DNA of 32,049 nucleotides, from NCBI GenBank assembly GCA_902806075.1, contig CADCVG010000061.1:1-32049 (forward strand), written 5' to 3'. The stretch comes from an uncultured Rubrobacteraceae bacterium (lineage in GTDB: Bacteria > Actinomycetota > Rubrobacteria > Rubrobacterales > Rubrobacteraceae). The first letter of the stretch is position 1; each line of letters starts with the position of its first letter. The notes under the pieces were generated by a model that saw nothing but the letters and a program-made list of their open reading frames with translations, did no database searches and was not told where the DNA came from. A program made the position numbers and the translations under genes. Shown piece after piece: positions 17,978 to 24,853 of this stretch.

Positions 17978-18609
17978 TACGCCGCCCTCCCGGAGAGGCG
18001 TCCGATCCACTCGCTCGCCTCGCCCCGGGTGAGCTCGGAGACCGGCTTCCCAACCATCTCCTCGAACTTCCCGATCCCGTCCTCGACGACGTCCGCGATC
18101 AGGGCCTCCAGATAGTTGAGCTGCTTGCGCGTCGCCGGCAAGGCTTCCTTCGGAAGCTCTTCCTTGCTCTCCCCGGCCTGCGACCCCGGCTGCGTCTGTG
18201 GCACACCCGCCATCTGCGTCGCGGCAGCTCCCCTTGCCTGCTCCGCCCGGTCCCGTGCTGGAGCAGCAGGCTCCTCACCCTCGCCGCCCATCTCCTCCAG
18301 AGCCGCAACACCGACGTTGATCGCATCCCGCAAAGCCCGCGCCTTCGCCCGAGTCTCCGCCATCCTTATGACGTGCGGCGCTATCGCCCTTCCAACGTTC
18401 TGCGGGCTCGCATCCCCAATACCGCTAAACTTCCCGTCCTCCGTCCTTACCACGGCCCTGGCAATGGCGACCTCGCCGTTCTCGGCACTTGGCACCTGCA
18501 AAAGCTCCGTCTCGATGCTCCTCAAACCCCGCGCGTGAGCCTCGTCCAAAAGCCCCGCGTACAACACGAAGCGCTTGCCCTGACGCTCGATCATGTACTC
18601 TTCACGCAT
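17977..18609 (-). CDS. Candidate single-strand-annealing / recombination-associated protein
   Basis: The 210-residue protein has an N-terminal domain (IERQGKRFVLYAGLLDEAH, ELLQVPSAENGEVAIARA, FSGIGDASPQNVGR, RMAETRAKARALRDAINVG) that recalls Rad52/ERF-type phage annealing proteins, particularly the late MAETRAKARALRDA helix. A Pro/Ala/Gln-rich linker (about 110-150) leads to a C-terminal module, ATRKQLNYLEALI ... LTRGEASEWIGRL, often found at the end of recombination proteins. Assignment is by pattern only and needs profile or structure comparison. GGAGGAGG stands before the ATG. It leads a minus-strand run with two zinc-ribbon genes, a sigma factor and ThyX, and a palindrome at 18649-18663 lies about 40 bp upstream. 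Confidence 0.6.
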   Translation of the reverse strand: MREEYMIERQGKRFVLYAGLLDEAHARGLRSIETELLQVPSAENGEVAIARAVVRTEDGKFSGIGDASPQNVGRAIAPHVIRMAETRAKARALRDAINVGVAALEEMGGEGEEPAAPARDRAEQARGAAATQMAGVPQTQPGSQAGESKEELPKEALPATRKQLNYLEALIADVVEDGIGKFEEMVGKPVSELTRGEASEWIGRLSGRAA

Positions 18610-18648
18610 GCCGCTATACCTCCTCCGGTACTATTGCACCGATTCTGC

Positions 18649-18663
18649 TATCTTCACTGAAAT
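18649..18663. promoter_or_regulatory. Candidate operator ATTTCASTGAAGAYA upstream of the annealing-protein operon
   Basis: Read on the minus strand the site is ATTTCAGTGAAGATA, with the palindromic core TTCAGTGAA. It differs at only two positions from the site at 19276-19290 and has the same orientation to its gene. It sits about 40 bp upstream of the start at 18609, in the promoter region. The winged-helix protein encoded next door is the obvious candidate ligand. Confidence 0.45.
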
Positions 18664-18690
18664 GAGTGAGATCAGAGTCAAAAAAAGACA

Positions 18691-19293
18691 TCAGGCGATC
18701 CCTTCGTAAGAATACTGGCGGCCGCCGGGGGCGGCGGTGTTCTTATGGCGGTGGATCAGGCCGAGCTTCACGAGGCGGGTGGCGCGGTTGTTCATGGCGG
18801 TATGGTTGAGACCGAGTTTGGCGGCGAGGTCAGCGTTGGTAATCGAACCGGCATCGTAGATCGTGCGCAGCGTCTCGACTAGATGCTCGGGCACCTCGCC
18901 CACGATCTCCGGGGCCGCGCCGGGCTCGTCGACCCGGATCATGGCAAGGGCCCGCTGCCGTAAGGACGCCTCGATGTTCTCTAACAACTCCCGGTCCTCC
19001 TCGACCAGCACCACGCGCCTATCCCCGTACTCCCCACCCGCGACCCTAGACGCCAGTATCCCCAACGCCTCGTCCGCAAACGAGTAGTCCATGAGCTCTA
19101 CCCCCCGCGTGTCCACGTACAACACGCCACCCGACGGCAACCCCTCAAGAACCTCCCCGAGCACCTCCCGCACCCGCCGGCCCGTCCCCCGAGTCACCAT
19201 CAGCTTCCCGCCAGCCTCGCCAGAGGTCACGTCAAAGATCTCGCGCCCCTCCTCAACCACCGGCTTTATCCTCACTGTCTTCAGTGAAATCAT
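18691..19293 (-). CDS. STAS-like (DUF4325-type) domain plus winged-helix regulator
   Basis: The 200-residue protein has an N-terminal alpha/beta domain (VLYVDTRGVELMDYSFADEAL, shortened here as VDTRGVELMDYSFADEAL) typical of STAS-like/DUF4325 proteins. The C-terminal ~65 residues form a winged helix with ITNADLAAKLGLNHTAMNNR as its recognition part and a basic wing. It is probably a transcription regulator whose STAS part binds a partner, perhaps the STAS-GHKL protein encoded just upstream. The ATG follows a TATAAT box by only eight bases, so the message should be leaderless. A palindrome shared with the next operon lies inside codons 2-6, suggesting autoregulation. Confidence 0.75.
   Translation of the reverse strand: MISLKTVRIKPVVEEGREIFDVTSGEAGGKLMVTRGTGRRVREVLGEVLEGLPSGGVLYVDTRGVELMDYSFADEALGILASRVAGGEYGDRRVVLVEEDRELLENIEASLRQRALAMIRVDEPGAAPEIVGEVPEHLVETLRTIYDAGSITNADLAAKLGLNHTAMNNRATRLVKLGLIHRHKNTAAPGGRQYSYEGIA
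19276..19290. promoter_or_regulatory. Candidate operator within codons 2-6 of the winged-helix gene
   Basis: On the minus strand the site reads ATTTCACTGAAGACA with core palindrome TTCACTGAA. It lies right after the leaderless start, where a bound repressor would block transcription, and matches the site at 18649-18663 at 13 of 15 positions. A wider inverted repeat, TCACTG and CAGTGA, overlaps it. Confidence 0.45.
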
Positions 19294-19301
19294 ATAAGGG
19301 G

Positions 19302-19330
19302 ATTATAAAGGCCATGCCATCCGAAAGCAA
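19302..19330 (-). promoter_or_regulatory. Promoter giving a leaderless message for the winged-helix gene
   Basis: On the minus strand TTGCTT (19330-19325), a 17-bp spacer and a perfect TATAAT (19307-19302) precede the ATG at 19293 by 8 nt. Transcription would start at or within a base or two of the start codon. No Shine-Dalgarno sequence is present. Confidence 0.65.
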
Positions 19331-19353
19331 TAGCTTTTTGGGGCGTCCGGCGG

Positions 19354-20301
19354 TCAGTTTTCCGCCTTCGGCTTCTTGGTTCTTGCAGCCGGCTGATCGC
19401 TGCCAGCTATCCTCGGCAGGGAGACGCGGACGAAGGTGCCGGGGAAGTTGGGGACGTTGCGGGAGTTGGTGCGGTCGCCATAGTAGGTAATGCGGCCGGA
19501 GCCCGAGCGGAGGGAGAGAGAGCCGTCGGCGCGGGCGGAGATCTGGGCTACCACTGCGAGACCGCCGCCGCGTCCGATCTCGCCAGTCCCCGAGACTCCC
19601 ATCTGGAGGGCGTGACGGAGCGCGTCGTTGTCCGTCCCGGTGAACTCGACGTACTTCGGGTTGCGTGAGAGGGTCTCGCGGACGCCCACTCCCCCGTCGG
19701 CGATGGCGACTAGTACCTCCTCGCCCCGGCGTTCGCGGCCGCCACTCACGATGTGCTGGTAGGCCTGGACCGCGGCGTAGGCCCCGAAGGAGGATCGCCC
19801 GTGCTCCACAGCGTTCGCGCAGATCTCCGACAGAGTGGCGCAGATCCCGGCCCGCTCCCGCAGGCGATAGTCCTTGTTCGTAAGGATCTCCGAGATACGG
19901 TTGATGATACCGGGGATCTCCTCCTCCGAATGAAAGTTGATGAGCTCCTGCAGAGTACCCGGATTCCCCCGCCGCCGCTCCTCCAGGGCCGCCACGTCCA
20001 CGTTCGTCTCGATCCTGTGCCCGAAGAGGCGGAAAAAGTCCATCCGCTCCAGGTACGCCGGCACGTTGTGTCCCGAGAGCCTGACCCCGACGAGGCGCGA
20101 GCGCGAGATCAAGAGCTCAAGCAGCGCCGCCAGCCCGCACAGCCCCGCCGGCTCCACGAACTCAACCGGCCGCAGGTCCAGTACGGTCGACCCGCCATCC
20201 ACCTTCTCCGCATCCATGAAAGCCGGGTCGAGGCTCCCGAGGGTCAGAATACCCCGCATTGCCCCCTTACGCCGGATGTTCAACTCTAGCTGGGTTCTCA
20301 C
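19354..20301 (-). CDS. STAS-like domain fused to GHKL ATPase
   Basis: Residues ~1-120 look like a STAS/anti-anti-sigma fold (STVLDLRPVEFVEPAGLCGL), and residues ~140-300 like an HATPase of the anti-sigma type: ATLSEICANAVEHGRSSFG carries the N-box and IADGGVGVRETL the G1 box. There is no phospho-accepting HisKA domain, so it resembles switch-protein kinases or partner-switching ATPases more than a sensor kinase. The start is uncertain: GTG 20301 has no Shine-Dalgarno sequence, whereas ATG 20259 (14 codons later) follows AAGGGGG. It lies 60 bp upstream of the STAS-like/winged-helix gene on the same strand; the two probably work together. Confidence 0.75.
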   Translation of the reverse strand: MRTQLELNIRRKGAMRGILTLGSLDPAFMDAEKVDGGSTVLDLRPVEFVEPAGLCGLAALLELLISRSRLVGVRLSGHNVPAYLERMDFFRLFGHRIETNVDVAALEERRRGNPGTLQELINFHSEEEIPGIINRISEILTNKDYRLRERAGICATLSEICANAVEHGRSSFGAYAAVQAYQHIVSGGRERRGEEVLVAIADGGVGVRETLSRNPKYVEFTGTDNDALRHALQMGVSGTGEIGRGGGLAVVAQISARADGSLSLRSGSGRITYYGDRTNSRNVPNFPGTFVRVSLPRIAGSDQPAARTKKPKAEN

Positions 20302-20835
20302 AGTGGTTATTGTATTAGGCTATTGAACATTGTCGGAGCCGCTCTCAAAGGTTTGCGACCGACAGCCTCACCTCTTCGGAAACCCGTGCCATAAGGTTAC
20401 GGAGATCGAGCATCGCCTGTTCTCCCTCCTGTGACCCACGTTGGCCCAAGCCAACGAGCCCGGACCGTCGAATGCTTCCCCGGCAGAGCCATCTGACTTC
20501 AGCGTCAGCATTTTGGATGCTCTGATTCGCTCCGTGAGCCACCCGTCTTCTCTGTGTGACCTTGACTGTAGTACCGCTTCGAGTCCTGGCGATATGGCGC
20601 TCCGTGGAAGCGGTCAAGAGATCCAGATTGTAACGGTGCGCGGTAAGCACCTCGCCCGGGCTGCCTATAGATGCCCATCGGGCGTGAAGTATCTCTCAGG
20701 GAACCGCTCCTCAAGCTCGTAGACGATCTCGTCCAGGCGTTTCACGAGGTCCGGGACGTGAGATCGGTGAGACGCAACCTTCTCGCTCTCAAACGTCGTC
20801 CTGCCGTCGCCCTCGTGCCACGGATCAATGGACCT
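20302..20835. other. Intergenic region with one candidate micro-ORF
   Basis: This 534-bp stretch between two minus-strand genes has no ORF resembling a known family. Apart from the short ORF at 20345-20413 and an AT-rich TAATACAAT near 20310 that may be a -10 for the STAS-GHKL gene, I see nothing definite. It may be eroded coding sequence. Confidence 0.4.
20345..20413 (-). CDS. Candidate 22-codon micro-ORF
   Basis: ATG at 20413 follows AGGAGGG at good spacing and encodes a 22-residue amphipathic peptide starting MLDLRNLMARVSEE. It ends 43 nt before the GTG start of the STAS-GHKL gene. The strong ribosome-binding site is the only support; it could be a leader peptide or a real microprotein. 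Confidence 0.3.
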   Translation of the reverse strand: MLDLRNLMARVSEEVRLSVANL

Positions 20836-21603
20836 TCAGGCACGCTCACGAATGGTCTGCGCCAGAGCCTCCCTGATCTCGCTGGGGGTGGCGCTCTCCG
20901 GGACGGTCAGGCTGGCGTAGGACTCGTCGGTGCCCATTGCCTCGCTCAGGAAGCTGCCCAGGCCGCGGGCGCGACGGTCTATCTGGAGGATCAGGTCCAC
21001 CCAGTCCTCGGAGGGGAACATGAGGAGCTCCACCTCGTCGAACCTGCCGCGGAACTCCCCGGAGCCGGCGACGAACTCAAGCTCCTGGCCGAAGGGCAGC
21101 CGGCGCCGGAGGCGATGGGGCAACTCTTCATTCTCCGCTTCCCTAATATGGAAGCCCAGACGCTTCATGGAGTCCAGGATGAACCGCATGGTGTGGTTGG
21201 GCTGTACGGTGACGACGTCGCTGTCGGAAGGGTCAAATGCCATCCTCACGTCGAGGGCCGTCCGGAGCCAGACAGCAGAACGGCCGAGCGTCAACGGTGT
21301 GTCGTAGGGCAGGAGGAAGTTGAACGGGATCTCCTCTTGCGAGTTCGCCTCGATGGTTCGGCGCCCGGAGACGGGGAAACGCTCGATGGTACCTGTCTCG
21401 GTGACGGTGTTGTCTCCCGCTTCGCGCTTGTAGTAGGTCTGGACTTCGAGGCGGATGCCGTTCACCTCCTGCTCGGAGCTACCGCCCTTGACCTCGACGA
21501 CCCCGCGCACCTCCTCGCCGGGCACGAGCTCGTCCCTCTCCAACCTCGTGTCCACCGTCGCCGCCCCGACGCCTATGCTCGAAAGCAATCGCCCAAAACC
21601 CAT
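20836..21603 (-). CDS. spo0M: Spo0M-like sporulation-control protein (arrestin fold)
   Basis: The 255-residue protein (ATG 21603, preceded by AAGGGGG) matches the Spo0M family: MGFGRLLSSIGVGAATVDT, LVPGEEVRGVVEVKGGSSEQEV, IPFNFLLPYDTP and a C-terminal MRFILDSMKRLGFHIREAE. A longer reading with 30 more residues upstream lacks this support. In Bacillus Spo0M affects sporulation; in non-sporulating actinomycetes its role is unclear, and stress-related membrane or cytoskeletal scaffolding has been proposed. A TATACT about 40 bp upstream could be its -10 box. It is 95 nt downstream of the acetyltransferase on the same strand. Confidence 0.85.
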   Translation of the reverse strand: MGFGRLLSSIGVGAATVDTRLERDELVPGEEVRGVVEVKGGSSEQEVNGIRLEVQTYYKREAGDNTVTETGTIERFPVSGRRTIEANSQEEIPFNFLLPYDTPLTLGRSAVWLRTALDVRMAFDPSDSDVVTVQPNHTMRFILDSMKRLGFHIREAENEELPHRLRRRLPFGQELEFVAGSGEFRGRFDEVELLMFPSEDWVDLILQIDRRARGLGSFLSEAMGTDESYASLTVPESATPSEIREALAQTIRERA

Positions 21604-21698
21604 CGTCTGCGCCCCCTTTTCACGCGAACCCGTACCCCGGATAGTATAGACGGCCGGGGACCGGCGCCGAAACCCAGCCGTTAGGGCCGGCAACCTGT

Positions 21699-22199
21699 TT
21701 AGCCGTCTCGCCGGCGCTCGTAGAAGATCTCGGTGTAGCGTTTATTGTCGAAGCGGCTGATGATGGAGCCGTCGCCACTCTCCTTGAAGCCGCACTTCTC
21801 GAAGACGCGCTGCATGCGGAGGTTGTGGGAGAGGGTCGAGCCGCGCACCACCCGCAGGCCCAGAGTGTCGAAGCAGTAATCGACCAGCAACTCTACGGCC
21901 TCGCTGGCGTAGCCTCTGCCGCGCAGGTCTTTAGAGCCTATCTTTATGCCGAGCTCACATCCCATCCGGCGGAAGTCGTAGAGGGTAGCCAACCCTACGG
22001 CCTCACTGACTTCGCCATCCCTGGCCTCGATGATAAAGGTTTTTACGGACGGATCCTCCCAGCGGGCCAGGTAGTCGCGGCGGGCGGCGGAGAAGGAGAT
22101 CCTGATGGGCGGACGACCGTTCCAGGCGGCGAGTTCGGGGTCGCGGTCCCACTCGTAGGCCACCTCGGCGTCTTCCTCGCGCGGGAGACGCAGGGTCAC
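21699..22199 (-). CDS. GNAT-family N-acetyltransferase (RimJ/RimL type)
   Basis: The 166-residue protein is a complete single-domain GNAT enzyme that should transfer acetyl from acetyl-CoA to an amine. LRLPREEDAEVAYEWDRDPE is the usual N-terminus of the RimJ/RimL type, LRGRGYASEAVELLVDYCF is the acetyl-CoA pyrophosphate loop (R/QxxGxG/A), and VRGSTLSHNLRMQRVFEKCG is the typical late motif. The start is GTG with GGAAGG upstream. The substrate, a protein N-terminus or a small amine, cannot be told. It is divergent from the HD-domain gene. Confidence 0.82.
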   Translation of the reverse strand: MTLRLPREEDAEVAYEWDRDPELAAWNGRPPIRISFSAARRDYLARWEDPSVKTFIIEARDGEVSEAVGLATLYDFRRMGCELGIKIGSKDLRGRGYASEAVELLVDYCFDTLGLRVVRGSTLSHNLRMQRVFEKCGFKESGDGSIISRFDNKRYTEIFYERRRDG

Positions 22200-22284
22200 G
22201 GACCTTCCGTTTATCGCTTCGAGCTCTTCGGCGTAAATCTCCCTCTCCTCTCAGAATGCGCCGCTGGCAGCTACCAGGACTACA

Positions 22285-22310
22285 AGTATAAAGCTTCTTT
22301 TGGTTAGAAT
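22285..22310. promoter_or_regulatory. Divergent promoter region between GNAT and HD-domain genes
   Basis: The intergenic DNA turns AT-rich here. TAGAAT (22305-22310, plus strand) fits a -10 for the HD-domain gene, and TATACT (22290-22285, minus strand) fits one for the acetyltransferase gene. The -35 boxes are not convincing. Confidence 0.35.
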
Positions 22311-22359
22311 ACCCATTGGGGGGACCTGAAGACCGGCAAACTCTTGGGTCGGGGGCGAT

Positions 22360-23706
22360 ATGGTAGGGGAGTTCTTCGGGGGCTCCGTGAGGAGAGTCCG
22401 GGACGGCGTCTGGGGGGACGTCCCGGTGGACAAGGCGGTTCGGACGCTTCTGGAGACCGCCGTTATGTCGCGCTTGAAGGGGATGAGCGCCCTGGGCTTC
22501 ACCCTCTACGCCTTCCCCGCCGCCCGCCACACCCGCTTCGATCACTCCATCGGGGTCTACTACCTAACACGCCTCACCCTCAAGCGCATCATAGACTCGG
22601 GCGCCTACCTCGAAGACCGAGACGTCCGGAGCACCCTCGCCGCGGCCCTCCTCCACGACGTCGGACGCTACCCGTACGCCTCCGCCGTCGAGGGGATAAA
22701 CCTGCCCGGCATGCCGCCTCGCGACGAGGTTACGCGGCGCATGATCGAGGAGGACGACGAGACGGCGGAGGTCCTGCGCTCCGGGTGGAACCTCGAACCA
22801 CACAGCGTCTTCAGGCTCATCGCACACGGTGACGCGAACGGCGCGGACGAGGGCACCCCTCTACGCAACCTGACACCGACCGAACACCTTGCCCGGGACA
22901 TCCTCTCGGGTTCCCTGAACGCGAGCATGCTCGACTCCCTCATACGGGACGCGCGAGGCGCAAAGACCCCATACGGTATCGTGGACGTCGAGACCCTCAT
23001 AAGCTCCCTGCGTATCGTCGGACAGGACAACCGTGCGGTGTTGGCCGTGGACGAGTCGGGGGTCGGACATCTCCAGTCCTTCGTCTTCGCCCGGTACCTG
23101 ATGTACTACAACGTCTACGGTCACCATGCCCTGCGCGTCCCAACCGTGATGTTCCTCCGGGCCGTCCAGGACGCGCTCCAGGCCGAAGAGATCACGCCTG
23201 AAAAGCTCTCCCACCGGGACGATGCAAGCGCCCTCGCCCTCATCATCGAGTCCTCGGACCCCGATGGCTCCTCCGCTACCCTCGTCAAACGCCTCGTCGA
23301 CCGCCGACCCTACAAGAACGCCCTCGAGCTCGACGAGCGCCACCCGAGCTACGCCTCCCTCATAAAGTTGCGCGACGATGCCTCCTGGCGCCGCCGGGTC
23401 GAGGAAGGCTGGGCCCGCTACCTGACCCGCTACCGCAAGGGTACCGCCGGCCCCTTCGACATCCTCATAGACCTCCCCGAACGCAAGAGCTTCGATGTGG
23501 ATCTCCGCCTGATCCGGCGCTCCCCCCTCCCCGGTGAACGCAACCCCGTCAACTGGCAGGACGTCTCCGGATTCTCCAAGGAGGACATGATCCGCTACCA
23601 CGCCCCCCTCCACCGTATCCGCATCGCCACCTCTGGCGACGATCTCGCAACCTCCGTCCGCCGCCACGCTGACGAACTCTTTACCATCGCGGAAGAGGTC
23701 GGGTAG
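22360..23706 (+). CDS. HD-domain phosphohydrolase, SAMHD1/YdhJ-like
   Basis: The 448-residue protein has the layout of bacterial SAMHD1/dGTPase-like HD proteins. Metal ligands are His62 in TRFDHSIGV, His99-Asp100 in AALLHDVGRYPY, and a later Asp in LDSLIRDARG. The auxiliary motif usually reading GHxPFSH is GRYPYAS, so two histidines that help catalysis in SAMHD1 are Arg103 and Ser108. It may therefore hydrolyse something other than dNTPs, or be regulatory. SPLPGERNPVNWQDVSGFSK and a final helix close the protein. GGGGG before the ATG supports the start. A hairpin follows 36 nt after the stop. Confidence 0.8.
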   Translation: MVGEFFGGSVRRVRDGVWGDVPVDKAVRTLLETAVMSRLKGMSALGFTLYAFPAARHTRFDHSIGVYYLTRLTLKRIIDSGAYLEDRDVRSTLAAALLHDVGRYPYASAVEGINLPGMPPRDEVTRRMIEEDDETAEVLRSGWNLEPHSVFRLIAHGDANGADEGTPLRNLTPTEHLARDILSGSLNASMLDSLIRDARGAKTPYGIVDVETLISSLRIVGQDNRAVLAVDESGVGHLQSFVFARYLMYYNVYGHHALRVPTVMFLRAVQDALQAEEITPEKLSHRDDASALALIIESSDPDGSSATLVKRLVDRRPYKNALELDERHPSYASLIKLRDDASWRRRVEEGWARYLTRYRKGTAGPFDILIDLPERKSFDVDLRLIRRSPLPGERNPVNWQDVSGFSKEDMIRYHAPLHRIRIATSGDDLATSVRRHADELFTIAEEVG

Positions 23707-23741
23707 AGAGGCAGGCCAAGGAGCGCATCCACGCAAAGAGA

Positions 23742-23785
23742 AAGGGCCGGTATTTACAGGAGGGTGAGACCCTCTTCCGGCCCTT
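23742..23785 (+). terminator. Hairpin after the HD-domain gene, probable terminator
   Basis: AAGGGCCGG (23742-23750) pairs perfectly with CCGGCCCTT (23777-23785), with a smaller inner pairing of GAGGGT and ACCCTC. No T-run follows on the plus strand; on the minus strand TTTCTCTTT follows. A terminator is the simplest reading. Confidence 0.5.
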
Positions 23786-23875
23786 AGCGGCCCCATGATG
23801 GAACCGCTAGATGATACAGCTATTATAAGAAGCCCCTGCCTGTGACGCAAGTCTGAATAACAAAACTTAATCTCT

Positions 23876-23902
23876 TTGCAAGACGTCCGCCGATGCTATA
23901 AT
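23876..23902 (+). promoter_or_regulatory. tRNA-Lys promoter
   Basis: TTGCAA (23876-23881) and a perfect TATAAT (23897-23902) precede the tRNA by 11 bp. The spacer is 15 bp, or 16 if TTTGCA is taken as the -35 box. Confidence 0.6.
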
Positions 23903-23913
23903 CTTGCCTCTAC

Positions 23914-23986
23914 GGGCCGCTAGCTCAATTGGCAGAGCAAGAGACTCTTAATCTCTAGGTTCCAGGTTCGAGTCCTGGGCGGCTCA
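23914..23986 (+). tRNA. tRNA-Lys (anticodon CTT)
   Basis: A 73-nt cloverleaf is visible: the acceptor GGGCCGC pairs with GCGGCTC (one G-T), the D-arm is GCTCAATTGGCAGAGC, the anticodon stem AGAGA/TCTCT encloses loop CTCTTAA with anticodon CTT, and the T-arm is CCAGGTTCGAGTCCTGG. The discriminator is A; CCA is not encoded. It reads AAG lysine codons, common in GC-rich genomes. Confidence 0.95.
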
Positions 23987-24131
23987 CTTTTAGCAGTCAG
24001 CCTTCAGCAGAAGCCTAAAACGGTATCCCGCGCGCCGGCCAAGTGAGTTGAGCCACTCGTGCGATGCGAATGTCCGGATCAGCGCACCTGTCCCTCAAAA
24101 CGCTGACAACTAAAAACCCAAGACACGAAAA

Positions 24132-24165
24132 AGAGACGGAAGAGTGCAGGCTCTCTTCCGTCTCT
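24132..24165 (-). terminator. Rho-independent terminator of the Met-rich surface peptide gene
   Basis: AGAGACGGAAGAG (24132-24144) and CTCTTCCGTCTCT (24153-24165) form a perfect 13-bp stem. On the minus strand the stem is followed by a run of five Ts, so it terminates the gene that ends at 24217. Confidence 0.85.
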
Positions 24166-24216
24166 AAGTTTGGGAACGGGACTGGCTGCCCCGTTCCCGG
24201 TTGAGATTGGTTCAGG

Positions 24217-24456
24217 CTACCTGCGCCGCAAAACGGCGAACGCCAGAACGCCCGAGCCCAAGATCAGGGCGGTAGCGGGCAAGAGCACCGACGGGGACGG
24301 ACCACCGCTCTGCGGCAGATCCTCCTCCATCATCATCGTCTCTTCCGTCATCGTGGTCTGTTCCATCATCATCGTATCCTCCTGCGCCATGGCAGTCGGA
24401 ACGAGCATGAGCATGGCCACGAGAGCGGCCGTAGCTAGCAAGATTACTCTCTTCAA
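24217..24456 (-). CDS. Small Met/Glu-rich exported protein with LPxTG-like C-terminus
   Basis: The 79-residue protein starts at TTG with AAGGGGA upstream. A signal peptide (MKRVILLATAALVAML...) probably ends at AMA before QEDT. The mature part has repeats of Thr, Met and acidic residues (TMMMEQTTMTEETMMMEED). LPQSG is followed by a hydrophobic helix and ARG-rich tail (VLRRR), as in sortase substrates with a variant motif; simple membrane anchoring is the alternative. The mature exposed part is only about 25 residues. Met runs could scavenge oxidants or bind Cu(I), which is speculative. A strong terminator lies downstream. Confidence 0.65.
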   Translation of the reverse strand: MKRVILLATAALVAMLMLVPTAMAQEDTMMMEQTTMTEETMMMEEDLPQSGGPSPSVLLPATALILGSGVLAFAVLRRR

Positions 24457-24768
24457 GAGCTTCCCCTTTCTACTACACGGTCTTTCTTTACACGGCCTGC
24501 ACAGCTTCCTATCTATGAGAAGCTACCCGTAGTTTACACACCTGAAACACCAAAGTCTCTATTTGCTTAACCTTTCCTAACAAGTTCTGTGTTCGGGAAA
24601 GCCTCATCCACAAGATGTAGCGGGGTTATTGTATAGAAGCGGAACACCCGGCCGCATCATCCTCTGCTCTTGAAGCCGTTGTTACCGCGCTATTCGCCCG
24701 CTCTGGGACAGTCCTGCTCTTTCGCGACTTCTAATCGACCAGGACAGGCCGGCGGTCTCCTCGATGGG
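24457..24768. other. Intergenic region upstream of the surface-peptide gene
   Basis: This 312-bp stretch lies between the small surface-protein gene and tRNA-Ser, both on the minus strand. It contains a minus-strand TATACAAT near 24635 that could be a -10 element. I see no ORF worth calling and no strong hairpin. Confidence 0.35.
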
Positions 24769-24853
24769 CGGGGGCGGTAGGATTCGAACCTACGGGCGTT
24801 TTACCGCCTCTGGTTTTCAAGACCAGCGCATTCGTCCGCTCTGCCACGCCCCC
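24769..24853 (-). tRNA. tRNA-Ser (anticodon TGA)
   Basis: On the minus strand the acceptor GGGGGCG pairs with CGCCCCC, the anticodon stem CTGGT/ACCAG encloses CTTGAAA with anticodon TGA, a long variable arm (GGCGGTAAAACGCC) marks class II, and the T-arm is GTAGGTTCGAATCCTAC. The discriminator is G and CCA is not encoded. TATAAT at 24882-24877 is its likely -10 box. Confidence 0.95.

Noticed and set aside
20671-21684. 337-codon plus-strand open frame
   Set aside because: It lies opposite Spo0M, which has good family motifs and a ribosome-binding site. The plus-strand product resembles nothing.
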